Assembly (NCBI GenBank): GCA_002840535.1 | Contig: PHBH01000010.1 | Coordinates: forward strand, 62,001-126,000 | Origin: Deltaproteobacteria bacterium HGW-Deltaproteobacteria-15 | GTDB lineage: Bacteria > Desulfobacterota > DSM-4660 > Desulfatiglandales > HGW-15 | Direction: 5' to 3' | DNA length: 64,000 nt | Shown: positions 35,509-43,723 of the stretch, piece by piece | How positions within the stretch are numbered: position 1 is the first letter of the stretch | Layout: every line of letters starts with the position of its first letter | Made by a program: the position numbers and the translations under genes | Notes under the pieces: generated by a model | What the model was told of the DNA's origin: nothing | Seen by the model: only the letters and a program-made list of their open reading frames with translations | The model's database searches: none

Positions 35509-36783
35509 TCACGATAATTTGGTCGCCATTGCCCGCAGACGTTTCAGCAAGGCGGGCTCGGGATAGCCGTCCGGCGGCAACGATTGCTCCTTCTGGAAGG
35601 CGCGAATCGCGGCCTGCGTGCGAGGTCCGGGTAATCCGTCCGCTGGGCCGGCATCGAAGCCGAACCGGTTGAGAAGCTGCTGCAGCTCCTCGATCTCGCC
35701 GCGCGATAGCGGCTCATGCGCCGCATCCCGGCCGCTCGCTATCTGCGGCAGTCCGGCGATCCGGTCCGCGAGATGGCCGACGGAGATTGCATAGTTGATG
35801 GAGCGGTTCCAGCGCATGATAACCCGGAAATTGTCGCAGACCAGAAATGCCGGGCCTTTATGTCCCTGCGGCAGCACGATGGAGCCTTCCATGTCCATCT
35901 CGGACAGGGCCAGGCCGTCGGTCCGCCGCACCCCAAGCGCTGACCACTCCGCCAGCGACTTTTTGCTGCTCATCGTGGCGAGCATCAAGTCGAAATCCGG
36001 CGGCAGACGCACCTCTCGGCCCCAGGTTTCTACCGGCCGCCAGCCCAGGTTGGAAAGGAAGTTGGCCGCAGAGGAGAAAGAGTCAGGCAGGCTGGACCAG
36101 ATGTCCTTGCGGCCGTCGCCGGTATAATCCACGGCGTGTCCGATAAACGTGGAGGGGATGAACTGCATGTGCCCCATCGCCCCGGCCCAGGAGCCCGTCA
36201 TCGCATCCGGCGAAATGTGGCCTTCCTCGATAATTTGCAGTGCGTCGAGAAGCTGCATCCGGAAAAAACGGGCGCGTCGTTGGTCATAGGCCAGCGTTGC
36301 CAGTGCGTCGATCACGCGGAAGCTCCCCAGATTATCTCCAAAGTTCGTCTCCAATCCCCAGAACGCGACGAGATAGCGCGGAGACACGCCGTATTCGGCA
36401 TGGATTTTGTCCAGCAGGTCGCGATGCTTTGCAAGCAGTGCCTGACCGCGTCTTATCCGCTCGTCATTGACGCGCTGGTTGAGATAAGTCCAGAATGTCT
36501 GGATGAACTCCGGCTGGCGGCGATCGAGTTCGATCACGCGCATATCCGGCGCAATATCGCGCAGCGCCGCGTCCAACGTCGCATCGGAGATGCCTTTTCC
36601 TCGCGCCTCCTTGCGCAGCGTTTCCAGCCACTCCAGGAAAGGCTGCTCGGAAAACGGTTCACTCCCCGAATTCTTGCCGGCCTCTTCCATGGCCTGAGCT
36701 CTGCCCTGCCATGGCGCGAGCAACAAAGCCACACTGATCGCCAATACAAATCCCCCGCGCTTCGTCGCGCTCAGCAAAGTCAT
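35509..36783 (-). CDS. MltB-type lytic murein transglycosylase with C-terminal peptidoglycan-binding domain
   Basis: Encodes 424 residues from the ATG at 36781-36783, preceded by GGACAGGAGAGG. A signal peptide occupies about residues 1-30 (TM-like VLAISVALLLAPW, cleavage near RAQA). The SLT_2 catalytic domain (about 45-345) has the catalytic glutamate in WGLETNFG near 130, SWAGAMGHMQFIPSTF near 180 and the DYTGDGRKDIWSS motif. PG_binding_1 follows (about 365-420, LLNRFGFDAGPADGLPGPRTQ). It cleaves peptidoglycan glycan strands with 1,6-anhydro ring formation. This exact two-domain form and the GCG/CGC-rich codon choice resemble alphaproteobacterial genes more than its neighbours, so transfer is possible. 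Confidence 0.92.
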   Translation of the reverse strand: MTLLSATKRGGFVLAISVALLLAPWQGRAQAMEEAGKNSGSEPFSEQPFLEWLETLRKEARGKGISDATLDAALRDIAPDMRVIELDRRQPEFIQTFWTYLNQRVNDERIRRGQALLAKHRDLLDKIHAEYGVSPRYLVAFWGLETNFGDNLGSFRVIDALATLAYDQRRARFFRMQLLDALQIIEEGHISPDAMTGSWAGAMGHMQFIPSTFIGHAVDYTGDGRKDIWSSLPDSFSSAANFLSNLGWRPVETWGREVRLPPDFDLMLATMSSKKSLAEWSALGVRRTDGLALSEMDMEGSIVLPQGHKGPAFLVCDNFRVIMRWNRSINYAISVGHLADRIAGLPQIASGRDAAHEPLSRGEIEELQQLLNRFGFDAGPADGLPGPRTQAAIRAFQKEQSLPPDGYPEPALLKRLRAMATKLS

Positions 36784-36942
36784 CCAAGCCTCTCCTGTCC
36801 ATCTGACAGCGTAGGATAACGGTGACAATCGTCAGTATGCCCAAAAGCTGACGTCTGCGCCATAATCCTTCAATATCCATCAGCTCCTGATTCCGCACAT
36901 CCCGAGTTCCGCCCGATCCGTCCATTCTTTCTATGTACAGTC

Positions 36943-37258
36943 ATGAAATCCGATTTTTTTCTCCTGCGCATTGTGCGGTTGACCGGGAAGGTGCAGAAGC
37001 CCGGTCTCAAGGCAAAACCCGAGGTGGGGATCCCAGTTCGGGGCGGGCGGCGCCGGCGGGGTGAAGCAACTGGAAGCGGAAGGGCTGAGCGATCCGGACT
37101 GGTCCATCGGCATGGCAAAGCGCCACCCGGCCGCAGGCGCCTGCATGATCATGACCGAGTCGGAGGGGATCACGGAGGATGTACGTCGACACAAAAGAGT
37201 ATCGAGGAATTTCCTTACTTGCTCGGCTTCACAGCCTTCAGCTGGATCCAGTCGTCCA
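36943..37258 (+). pseudogene. Frameshifted phosphosulfolactate-synthase-like (COG1809) remnant
   Basis: Two consecutive frames together give a continuous homology-like string: KPGLKAKPEVGI ends in one frame at about 37031, then after one extra C the other frame reads QFGAGGAGGVKQLEAEGLSD and continues DPDWSIGMAKRHPAAGACM and IMTESEGITEDV. I recall this ESEGITE-type end from bacterial phosphosulfolactate synthase-like TIM-barrel proteins, but the family name is tentative. The beginning of the barrel is missing and the end runs into unrelated codons, so whatever the family, it is a broken gene. It overlaps the 3' end of the small gene on the other strand. Confidence 0.45.
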
Positions 37259-37445
37259 TAGCTTTCTTGGCAGCAATATGGTAACCCAGCGACTCAATTA
37301 ACCGGGACACATCTTCGCTGATCTGTCCAGCCTTGACCTCCAGGCTCAGCTCGGGCTCACCGAGCATCTCTACGATCTTTTTTGTGTAGCTGACGACGAA
37401 TTCGCCGTTGTCGATCAGCCTGAGCTTAAGTTCTACAGATTCCAT
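37215..37445 (-). CDS. Hypothetical small protein
   Basis: Encodes 76 residues (ATG at 37443-37445). It is acidic at the start and rich in helix formers: an EVKAGQISEDVSRLIESLGY stretch, then a lysine-rich AAKKAMDD and a WIQLKAVKP end. I do not recognise the family; the C-terminal pattern is faintly like TusA-type small domains but the defining CPxP motif is missing. No clear ribosome-binding site. It may be a coding remnant rather than a gene. Confidence 0.35.
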   Translation of the reverse strand: MESVELKLRLIDNGEFVVSYTKKIVEMLGEPELSLEVKAGQISEDVSRLIESLGYHIAAKKAMDDWIQLKAVKPSK

Positions 37446-37502
37446 GGTTGCACTCTACACATTCCCGTCCCTGGATGCAACGGATTTTGAATGCACAGAT
37501 GT

Positions 37503-37703
37503 TCACACCGAAGGCTTCGTCAATTCGGCCAGCCGCTCCTTCAGCTTCAGGGGCAGGACGTCGTTGGCCGCTTCAAGGACGACCGCCGGTATTTCACCGG
37601 AGAGCCCTGCTGCGCGGCAGAAAACCTGAATTGCACTTCCTGAAAAATCAAAATAGTATATGAACGAAGGTGTCCGGACACATTGGAAAAGGACTGAATT
37701 CAT
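37503..37703 (-). CDS. Hypothetical short protein or C-terminal gene remnant
   Basis: Encodes 66 residues. From residue 20 the sequence is protein-like (SGSAIQVFCRAAGLSGEIPA, then VVLEAANDVLPLKLKERLAE), but the first 19 residues are not, and the frame lacks a ribosome-binding site. It probably is the 3' end of a once longer gene that has lost its beginning. No family recognised. It lies 57 bases upstream of the other small minus-strand frame. Confidence 0.3.
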   Translation of the reverse strand: MNSVLFQCVRTPSFIYYFDFSGSAIQVFCRAAGLSGEIPAVVLEAANDVLPLKLKERLAELTKPSV

Positions 37704-37830
37704 CTCTCACAGAGTACACAGAGGCGCAGGGAAGAAGCGTGATCTCTTCCCTCTGCCTGCCCCGCCATAGCCTCGGCGACGGCGGGTGACTCTGCGCCCT
37801 CTGGCGAAGCGAGCGAGGGACACTCTTTGT
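37695..37830. repeat. CTCACAGAG-type dispersed inverted repeat
   Basis: TCTCACAGAGTACACAGAGG and CAGAGGCGCAGGG on the left pair imperfectly with CTCTGCGCCCTCTGG near 37790. The same CTCACAGAG core occurs in the repeat at 12219-12290. It occupies most of the region upstream of the dehydratase gene. Confidence 0.45.
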
Positions 37831-37867
37831 TCCCTGTCAATTAGAAACGAAAGAGGAGGAAAGGACG

Positions 37868-39307
37868 ATGATGAACGCCGAACAATATGAAGAGTCCCTT
37901 CGAAAGCTGAAACTCGATGTCCACATGTTCGGTGAAAGGGTGAAGAATGTGGTCGATCATCCGATCATCCGCCCTTCCATGAAGGCTGTGGCCAAGACGT
38001 ATGAAATGGCCGAAAAGGAGGAGTATCAGGAGATCATGACGGCCCGGTCGCACCTCACGGGAAAGAGCGTCAACCGCTTTACGCACGTTCACCAGAACAT
38101 AGATGACCTGGTGAAGAAGAGCAAAATGGGAAGACTGCTCGGCCGCGAAACCGGGTGCTGCTTTCAGCGATGCGTGGGCATGGATGCGTTGAACGCGGTT
38201 TCCATAGTCAGCCACAACGTCGATGCGAAATGGGGAACCGAGTACAACAAGCGTTTCCTGAAGTATCTCGCATACGTGCAGGAACACGACCTGACCGTGG
38301 ACGGGGCCATGACCGATACAAAGGGAGACAGGTCTCTTCCCCCTCACAAGCAGCCCGACCCGGATGCCTTCCTTCACGTTGTGGAGAGGAGAAAGGACGG
38401 GATTGTGGTGAGGGGCGCCAAGGCCCACCAGACCGGCGCTGTCAATTCGCATGAGATCCTGGTCATGCCTACCCTGTCCATGAGGGAGGATGACAGGGAA
38501 TATGCGGTATCTTTCGCACTTCCGAGCGATGCGGAAGGAATCCTCTACATCATCGGACGCCAGTCCTGCGACACCAGGAAGAGTGAGGAAGGGGCGCTCG
38601 ACCAGGGCAATCTCCTCTTCGGAGGGCACGAGGCCCTTGTCGTTTTCGAAGATGTCTTTGTGCCTTGGGAGAGGGTTTTCATGTGCGGCGAATTCGAGTT
38701 CACGGGCGAACTGGTCGAGAAGTTCGCCGCTTACCACAGGCAGAGCTATGCATGCAAGGTGGGCGTAGGCGATGTGCTTATCGGGGCCGCGCAGGTGGCG
38801 GCCGAGTATAACGGCGTGGACAAGGCTTCCCACGTGAAGGACAAGATCATCGAGATGAACCATCTGAACGAAACACTCTATTGCGGGTGCGTGGCCTGCG
38901 CCTCGGAAGGGCATCGGGAGCAGAGCGGGACCTACTGTGTGGACATCCTGCTCTCCAATGTACACAAGCAGAACGTGACCCGGTTTCCCTATGAAATCGC
39001 CCGGCTTGCCCAGGACATTGCAGGGGGGCTCATGGTGACCATGCCTTCTGAGAAGGATCTGCGTTCTCCCGAAACGGGCAGACTCGTGGAAAAATACCTG
39101 GGAGCAAAGAGCAATGTCCCGACAGAACACCGGTTGCGGATCCTGAGATTGATCGAGAACCTGACTCTCGGGTCCGCTGCTGTGGGGTATCTGACCGAAT
39201 CCATGCACGGCGCAGGCTCTCCCCAGGCCCAACGAATCATGATCTCGCGGACGGTCGACATGAGGGAAAAGCAGAGAGCGGCGAAGAGATTGTGCGGAAT
39301 AGAATAA
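37868..39307 (+). CDS. 4-Hydroxybutyryl-CoA dehydratase/vinylacetyl-CoA isomerase-family flavoprotein
   Basis: Encodes 479 residues, the family's usual length, with GAGGAAAGGACG before the ATG. The HpaB/AbfD fold is clear: SVNRFTHVHQNIDDLV, GCCFQRCVGMDA (residues 97-106), GAKAHQTGAVNSHEILV and FEDVFVPWERVFM. In the Clostridium aminobutyricum enzyme the [4Fe-4S] ligands are C99, C103, H292 and C299; here C98, C102, H290 and C296 correspond, so all four ligands are retained, but the His-Cys spacing is one residue shorter (HRQSYAC). The enzyme dehydrates 4-hydroxybutyryl-CoA to crotonyl-CoA by a ketyl radical; related proteins may act on other CoA esters. Oxygen-sensitive, cytoplasmic. No other CoA-pathway gene is adjacent. 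Confidence 0.88.
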   Translation: MMNAEQYEESLRKLKLDVHMFGERVKNVVDHPIIRPSMKAVAKTYEMAEKEEYQEIMTARSHLTGKSVNRFTHVHQNIDDLVKKSKMGRLLGRETGCCFQRCVGMDALNAVSIVSHNVDAKWGTEYNKRFLKYLAYVQEHDLTVDGAMTDTKGDRSLPPHKQPDPDAFLHVVERRKDGIVVRGAKAHQTGAVNSHEILVMPTLSMREDDREYAVSFALPSDAEGILYIIGRQSCDTRKSEEGALDQGNLLFGGHEALVVFEDVFVPWERVFMCGEFEFTGELVEKFAAYHRQSYACKVGVGDVLIGAAQVAAEYNGVDKASHVKDKIIEMNHLNETLYCGCVACASEGHREQSGTYCVDILLSNVHKQNVTRFPYEIARLAQDIAGGLMVTMPSEKDLRSPETGRLVEKYLGAKSNVPTEHRLRILRLIENLTLGSAAVGYLTESMHGAGSPQAQRIMISRTVDMREKQRAAKRLCGIE

Positions 39308-39461
39308 AATACCACATCTAGAACTTCTGTCTTGACAACTTCCAATATATGGTGGTATCGAGAACTCACTTCTAGGGCGGTGATCAGCCGCTCGTTTTTT
39401 GATGCCCACGCAAAAACCTTCTTTTCTAACCTTTGGCTATGAACCGGCAGCGGGAGACTCC

Positions 39462-41624
39462 ATGTTCGAAGAGATCAAAAAAAGGGATGGCAGGGTAGTT
39501 CCTTTCGACTCCTCCAAAATCACGTCCGCCATCGCAAAAGCGGGAAAGGCGACCGATGAATTCGGCGAAAGGGATGCAAAGAAAATGACCCTTCGCGTCC
39601 TCACCCTGGCCCATGAACTGCGCCTCGGCGCGATTCCGGAGGTGGAGGAAATTCAGGACATCGTCGAGCGGGTTCTCCTCGATTCCCCCTTTTACAAAAC
39701 CGCAAAGGCGTACATCCTTTATCGCGAGCAGCATGCCCAGATCAGGGCCATCGTTTCCAGCGCCGGCGTCGACATGGTGGAGGATTACATCCAGAAGCTC
39801 GACTGGAGGGTGAACGAAAACAGCAACATGTGCTACTCGCTCCAGGGACTGAACAACTACATCTCTTCCGATATCACCTCCGAGTACTGGCTGAACCGGA
39901 TCTATCCTCCCGAGATCAGGGACGGACACAGGGAGGGGGATATCCATATTCACGACTTGAGCCTGCTTTCGGTCTATTGCGTCGGGTGGGATCTCCGCGA
40001 TCTCCTGAAACAGGGGTTCAGGGGCGTTCAGGGAAAGGTGGAAAGCTCTCCGCCCAAACACCTCAGATCCGCGCTGGGTCAGATCGTGAACTTCTTCTAC
40101 ACCCTTCAGGGAGAAGCCGCAGGCGCCCAGGCCATTTCGAGCTTCGATACCCTTCTGGCCCCCTTTGTGCGGCACGATGGTCTCGCTTACCGACAGGTGA
40201 AGCAGTGCATCCAGGAGTTCGTGTTCAACATCAACATTCCCACCCGTGTCGGGTTTCAGACCCCTTTTACCAATATCACCATGGACCTGCTTCCCCCTTC
40301 CACCCTGAGCGGTTTGCCCGCCATCGTGGGGGGCAGGGAACAGAAAGAGACTTACGCCGAATTCCAGGCGGAGATGGACATGATCAACCGGGCCTTTGCA
40401 GAGGTCATGATCGAGGGGGATGCGGCGGGCCGGGTGTTCACGTTCCCGATTCCCACCTACAACATCACCCCGGAGTTCGACTGGGAGAACCCCAATTACG
40501 AGACCATCTGGAAAATGACAGGCAAGTACGGAATCCCCTATTTTTCCAATTTTGTGAACTCAGACATGTCCCCTGAGGACGCCCGATCCATGTGCTGCCG
40601 CCTCCGGCTGGACAACCGGGAGCTGTTGAAAAGGGGAGGGGGTCTCTTCGGGGCCAACCCTCTCACGGGATCGATCGGGGTCGTGACAATCAACCTGCCC
40701 AGAATTGCATACCTCTCCAAAAACGAGGAGGAATTCCTTGCCCGGCTCAAGGAGAAGATCGAGTTGGCAGCCCTCAGCCTCAGCATCAAGAGGAAGGTGA
40801 TCGAGAAATTCACGGAAAAGGATCTCTATCCCTATTCCAAGTTTTATCTCCGGGAGGTCAAGGAGGGGACCGGCCTCTTCTGGAAGAATCATTTCTCCAC
40901 CATCGGCATCATTGGGATGAACGAAGCCTGTCTGAACCTTCTCGGCTCGGGAATCGGCACCCCGGCGGGCCTTGAGTTTTCTTTGAGGACGATGGACTTC
41001 ATGCGGGACCTGATCGCCGAAATCCAGGAAGCGTCGGGGGAGATGTTCAATCTCGAAGCGACGCCGGGCGAGGGAACTTCGTACAGGCTGGCGGTGCTCG
41101 ACAAAAAGAAGAACCCGGACATCATCTGCGCCAATGAAGAGGAGTGCCGAAAGGGCGCGGCGCCGTTCTACACCAATTCGACGCAGCTTCCGGTGAACTA
41201 TACCGATGACATCTTCGAAACCATGATGCTCCAGGACGAGCTCCAGGGGAAGTACACGGGTGGTACGGTGCTGCACATTTATCTCGGAGAAGAGGTCTCC
41301 GATCTCGATACGGTCAAGGGGCTCGTCAGGAAGATCGTTACACGATTTCGGCTTCCCTACTTTACCCTCACGCCGACCTTCAGCGTATGCCCTTCCCATG
41401 GGTACTTGAAAGGAAGACAGGACCTGTGCCCCACCTGCGATGCGGAAACGGAAGTCTATTCAAGAGTGGTGGGGTATCTCAGGCCAATAGTGCAGTGGAA
41501 CGATGGAAAGCGGGCCGAGTTTTCCATGCGAAAGACCTTCAGCATAGAACAGGATAGCGATATCCGCCCGACCGGGGGAGAGTATTGGGACACCATTCCA
41601 GAAGGAAAGGCGCTGAGAGCGTAG
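39462..41624 (+). CDS. nrdD: Anaerobic ribonucleoside-triphosphate reductase (class III), large subunit
   Basis: Encodes 720 residues from the ATG at 39462, preceded by GGGAG; an in-frame start 21 codons earlier adds a non-conserved extension. An N-terminal ATP-cone (KKRDGRVVPFDSSKITSAI, about 3-95) is followed by the ten-stranded barrel. The C-terminal zinc site reads CPSHGYLKG and CPTC, and the glycyl-radical segment is RVVGYLRP near residue 680. It reduces NTPs to dNTPs using formate or thioredoxin as reductant and needs radical activation by NrdG, encoded 27 bases downstream. It marks strictly or facultatively anaerobic DNA synthesis. Confidence 0.95.
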   Translation: MFEEIKKRDGRVVPFDSSKITSAIAKAGKATDEFGERDAKKMTLRVLTLAHELRLGAIPEVEEIQDIVERVLLDSPFYKTAKAYILYREQHAQIRAIVSSAGVDMVEDYIQKLDWRVNENSNMCYSLQGLNNYISSDITSEYWLNRIYPPEIRDGHREGDIHIHDLSLLSVYCVGWDLRDLLKQGFRGVQGKVESSPPKHLRSALGQIVNFFYTLQGEAAGAQAISSFDTLLAPFVRHDGLAYRQVKQCIQEFVFNINIPTRVGFQTPFTNITMDLLPPSTLSGLPAIVGGREQKETYAEFQAEMDMINRAFAEVMIEGDAAGRVFTFPIPTYNITPEFDWENPNYETIWKMTGKYGIPYFSNFVNSDMSPEDARSMCCRLRLDNRELLKRGGGLFGANPLTGSIGVVTINLPRIAYLSKNEEEFLARLKEKIELAALSLSIKRKVIEKFTEKDLYPYSKFYLREVKEGTGLFWKNHFSTIGIIGMNEACLNLLGSGIGTPAGLEFSLRTMDFMRDLIAEIQEASGEMFNLEATPGEGTSYRLAVLDKKKNPDIICANEEECRKGAAPFYTNSTQLPVNYTDDIFETMMLQDELQGKYTGGTVLHIYLGEEVSDLDTVKGLVRKIVTRFRLPYFTLTPTFSVCPSHGYLKGRQDLCPTCDAETEVYSRVVGYLRPIVQWNDGKRAEFSMRKTFSIEQDSDIRPTGGEYWDTIPEGKALRA

Positions 41625-41651
41625 CGGATTTCCGGCGCGCGGAGCGAGCCC

Positions 41652-42350
41652 TTGTTTCTAGGCGGTCTTCAAAAACATTCCCTCATCGATTTCCCGGGCA
41701 AGGTCAGTTGCGTCTGCTTCCTCTCAGGGTGCAACTTCAGGTGCCCCTTCTGCCATAACCCCGATCTCGTAACCGCCCGCGATCACCGGTCCGGCATGAG
41801 CGACCTTGATTTCTTTTCGTTTCTGGAGACTCGAAAAGGTCTTCTGGACGGGGTGGTCATCTCCGGGGGTGAACCGACCCTGGAGAAAAATCTGCCCGCA
41901 ATCTGCGAGAGGATCAAATCCATGGGCTTCTTCGTGAAGCTCGATACAAACGGCAGTCGGCCCCATATGATTCGCAGTCTCATGGATAAGAAGCTTCTGG
42001 ATTATGTGGCCATGGACATCAAGACAGATCCTGACGGATACGCAGTCCTCATGAACGGAAACGGGAGTGTCGAACCGGTCGTTGAAAGCGTGCGGGACAT
42101 CATGGTCTCCGGCGTGGAATACGAATTCAGGACCACCTGCGTGAGACCCTTTGTGGATCCGGCTGTTCTGGGACGAATGGCCATGATGATCCGGAACGCC
42201 AAAAGATATGTGCTTCAGCCATTTCGCCGGGCTCGCATCCTGGCCCCAGAGTACTTCCACGATAAGCAACCCGGATACAACGCCGGGGAGATGAAGGAGC
42301 TCAAAGCTGTTGCAGAACCTTTTGTCCAGGAGTGTTTCATCCGCGGCTGA
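41652..42350 (+). CDS. nrdG: Anaerobic ribonucleotide reductase activating protein (radical SAM)
   Basis: Encodes 232 residues from a TTG start, with GGAGCGAGCCC upstream. The radical-SAM CxxxCxxC motif is in GCNFRCPFCHNP near residue 25, followed by VVISGGEPTLEKNLP near 68 (SAM-binding GGE) and LDTNGSRPHMI. It opens the glycyl radical in NrdD. It belongs to the longer NrdG-type (COG1180-like) activases found next to NrdD in many anaerobes. It forms an operon with nrdD (27-base gap). Confidence 0.92.
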   Translation: MFLGGLQKHSLIDFPGKVSCVCFLSGCNFRCPFCHNPDLVTARDHRSGMSDLDFFSFLETRKGLLDGVVISGGEPTLEKNLPAICERIKSMGFFVKLDTNGSRPHMIRSLMDKKLLDYVAMDIKTDPDGYAVLMNGNGSVEPVVESVRDIMVSGVEYEFRTTCVRPFVDPAVLGRMAMMIRNAKRYVLQPFRRARILAPEYFHDKQPGYNAGEMKELKAVAEPFVQECFIRG

Positions 42351-42768
42351 ACTTTGATGGTCTCCCAAAGAAGTCATCCCCCCGGTCGAACCGGAATGCG
42401 AGCGAGTCCGAAACAGATTAGAAAGTCCCCGTGAGGGGGAAGATTGTCCGCGCTCCGCTTGGAGTCCCACCCCTTCGGGGCGGTGCCCATTTTCTCCGCG
42501 CTTCGCTTGGAGTCCCACCCCTTCGGGGAGGTGCCCATTTTCTCCGCGCTTCGCTTGGAGTCCCACCCCTTCGGGGCGGTGCCCATTTTCTCCGCAGCTT
42601 GCTGCAGGGGTGGAGCACCCGATGTTCAGCCATCGTATTTCGCACTCCTTTTCGCTTGACCGATACCCTGTCAAGCAGTTAGTGTTCGAGCCTGTTAAAC
42701 TGAATCTGTGAAAACAACATAGTGAAAGGGATGCCATCCCGCAGGCAAGCGGTTCGTAGCTCTTTTCA
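42351..42768. other. Noncoding region with tandem repeats between nrdG and the darA-like gene
   Basis: Holds three 48-base tandem repeats (listed at 42449-42592). Because 48 is divisible by three, all six frames stay open through them and give spurious repetitive reading frames. The segment after the repeats up to the start codon at 42769 has no recognised promoter. Confidence 0.65.
42449..42592. repeat. Three tandem copies of a 48-base repeat
   Basis: Copies start at 42449, 42497 and 42545. Each begins CGCGCT(C/T)CGCTTGGAGTC, contains the small hairpin CCCCTTCGGGG in its middle, and ends GCCCATTTTCTC; the copies differ at only one or two positions (the first has CTCCGC, the second GGAGGTGCC). 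A degenerate partial fourth begins CGCAGCTTGC at 42593. No spacers, so this is not a CRISPR array. Confidence 0.85.
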
Positions 42769-43680
42769 ATGAAAAAAATTCTGGTTGTCTATTACTCACA
42801 ATCCGGTCAGTTGACGCAAATTGTTAGATCGGTCCTGGCGCCTCTGGAAAAAGAGCAGGGCTTTTCGGTCGTTTTTGAGGAATTAAGGCCGCGGAAGGAA
42901 TATCCCTTCCCCTGGACCCGGCAAGAGTTCTGCGATGCTTTCCCTGAGTCTTTCCTGCAAATTCCTTGTGAACTCGAATCCCTGAAAATCAAACACGACG
43001 ATGAGTTCGATCTGGTCATTCTGGCCTACACCGTATGGTATTTGTCCCCTTCCATACCGATTACGGCATTCCTGCAGTCGACTGAAGCAAGGACGATAAT
43101 TCGCAACCGGCCGGTGATCACCCTGATCGGGTGCCGCAATATGTGGATTTCGGCACAGGAAACAGTGAAAAGCCGGTTGAATGCCATGGGGGGGGATTTG
43201 AAGGGGAATATCGTCCTGACGGATAGAACCAGCAACCTTCTTGGCATCGCCACCATTGCCTACTGGATGTTCAGCGGTAAAAAGGAACGTTTCATGAAAG
43301 TATTCCCCCGTCCCGGGATCTCTGATCAGGATATCAGGGATGCAGAGAGGTTCGGCCATATTCTGCTGGAGTCATGGCGTGATGCGAAACTTGACCTGAA
43401 CCAGGAGAAACTGAACTGTCAGGGTGCCGTCAAGGTCGTTCCCTCTCTTATTTTTTTTGAACAAAGGATTCAAAAAGTGTTTTCCATCTGGTCCCGGTTT
43501 ATCCGCCGGAAAGGCGGCCCGATGTCACCCGCGCGTAAGTTCAGGGTCCGGCTTTTCTTTTACTATCTGCTGCTGGCGATCATCCTGATTGCTCCGCTTG
43601 CGACTGCGGTTTCCGGCGTTGTGAGAATTTTCAGACGGGAAAAGATTAAAACCGCTGTTGAGTACTTTTCGAAAGGTTAA
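42769..43680 (+). CDS. Dialkylresorcinol-condensing-enzyme-like flavodoxin-fold protein (DarA-like)
   Basis: Encodes 303 residues. The N-terminal flavodoxin-like domain (about 1-205) starts KKILVVYYSQSGQLTQIV, with the FMN-phosphate loop SQSGQLTQ, and continues with LVILAYTVWYLSPSIP and VITLIGCRNMW. The C-terminal part has a basic patch (RFIRRKGG) and one or two hydrophobic helices (about 265-285). This layout matches proteins annotated as dialkylresorcinol condensing enzyme (DarA of flexirubin and dialkylresorcinol clusters). The next gene encodes a DarB-like ketosynthase III, which strengthens the assignment. Other resorcinol or aryl-polyene genes are absent here, so the product is unknown. 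Confidence 0.7.
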   Translation: MKKILVVYYSQSGQLTQIVRSVLAPLEKEQGFSVVFEELRPRKEYPFPWTRQEFCDAFPESFLQIPCELESLKIKHDDEFDLVILAYTVWYLSPSIPITAFLQSTEARTIIRNRPVITLIGCRNMWISAQETVKSRLNAMGGDLKGNIVLTDRTSNLLGIATIAYWMFSGKKERFMKVFPRPGISDQDIRDAERFGHILLESWRDAKLDLNQEKLNCQGAVKVVPSLIFFEQRIQKVFSIWSRFIRRKGGPMSPARKFRVRLFFYYLLLAIILIAPLATAVSGVVRIFRREKIKTAVEYFSKG

Positions 43681-43683
43681 CCA

Positions 43684-43701
43684 CCACCCCAAAAGGGGTG
43701 G
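43684..43701. promoter_or_regulatory. Intercistronic hairpin between the Dar-like genes
   Basis: CCACCCC and GGGGTGG are perfect 7-base arms around AAAA, between the first gene's stop (43680) and the second gene's start (43724). The stem could tune relative expression of the two genes or act as an RNA-processing site; there is no T tract. Confidence 0.4.
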
Positions 43702-43723
43702 AAACAAACAGAGGATAAAGAGA

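Noticed and set aside
37841-39409. A 522-codon minus-strand open frame
   Set aside because: It mirrors the 4-hydroxybutyryl-CoA dehydratase-like gene, which has clear cluster ligands and a ribosome-binding site; the antisense translation is His/Arg-rich shadow coding.
42449-42592. Possible CRISPR array
   Set aside because: The 48-base units are directly adjacent with no spacers between them and no cas genes are near.
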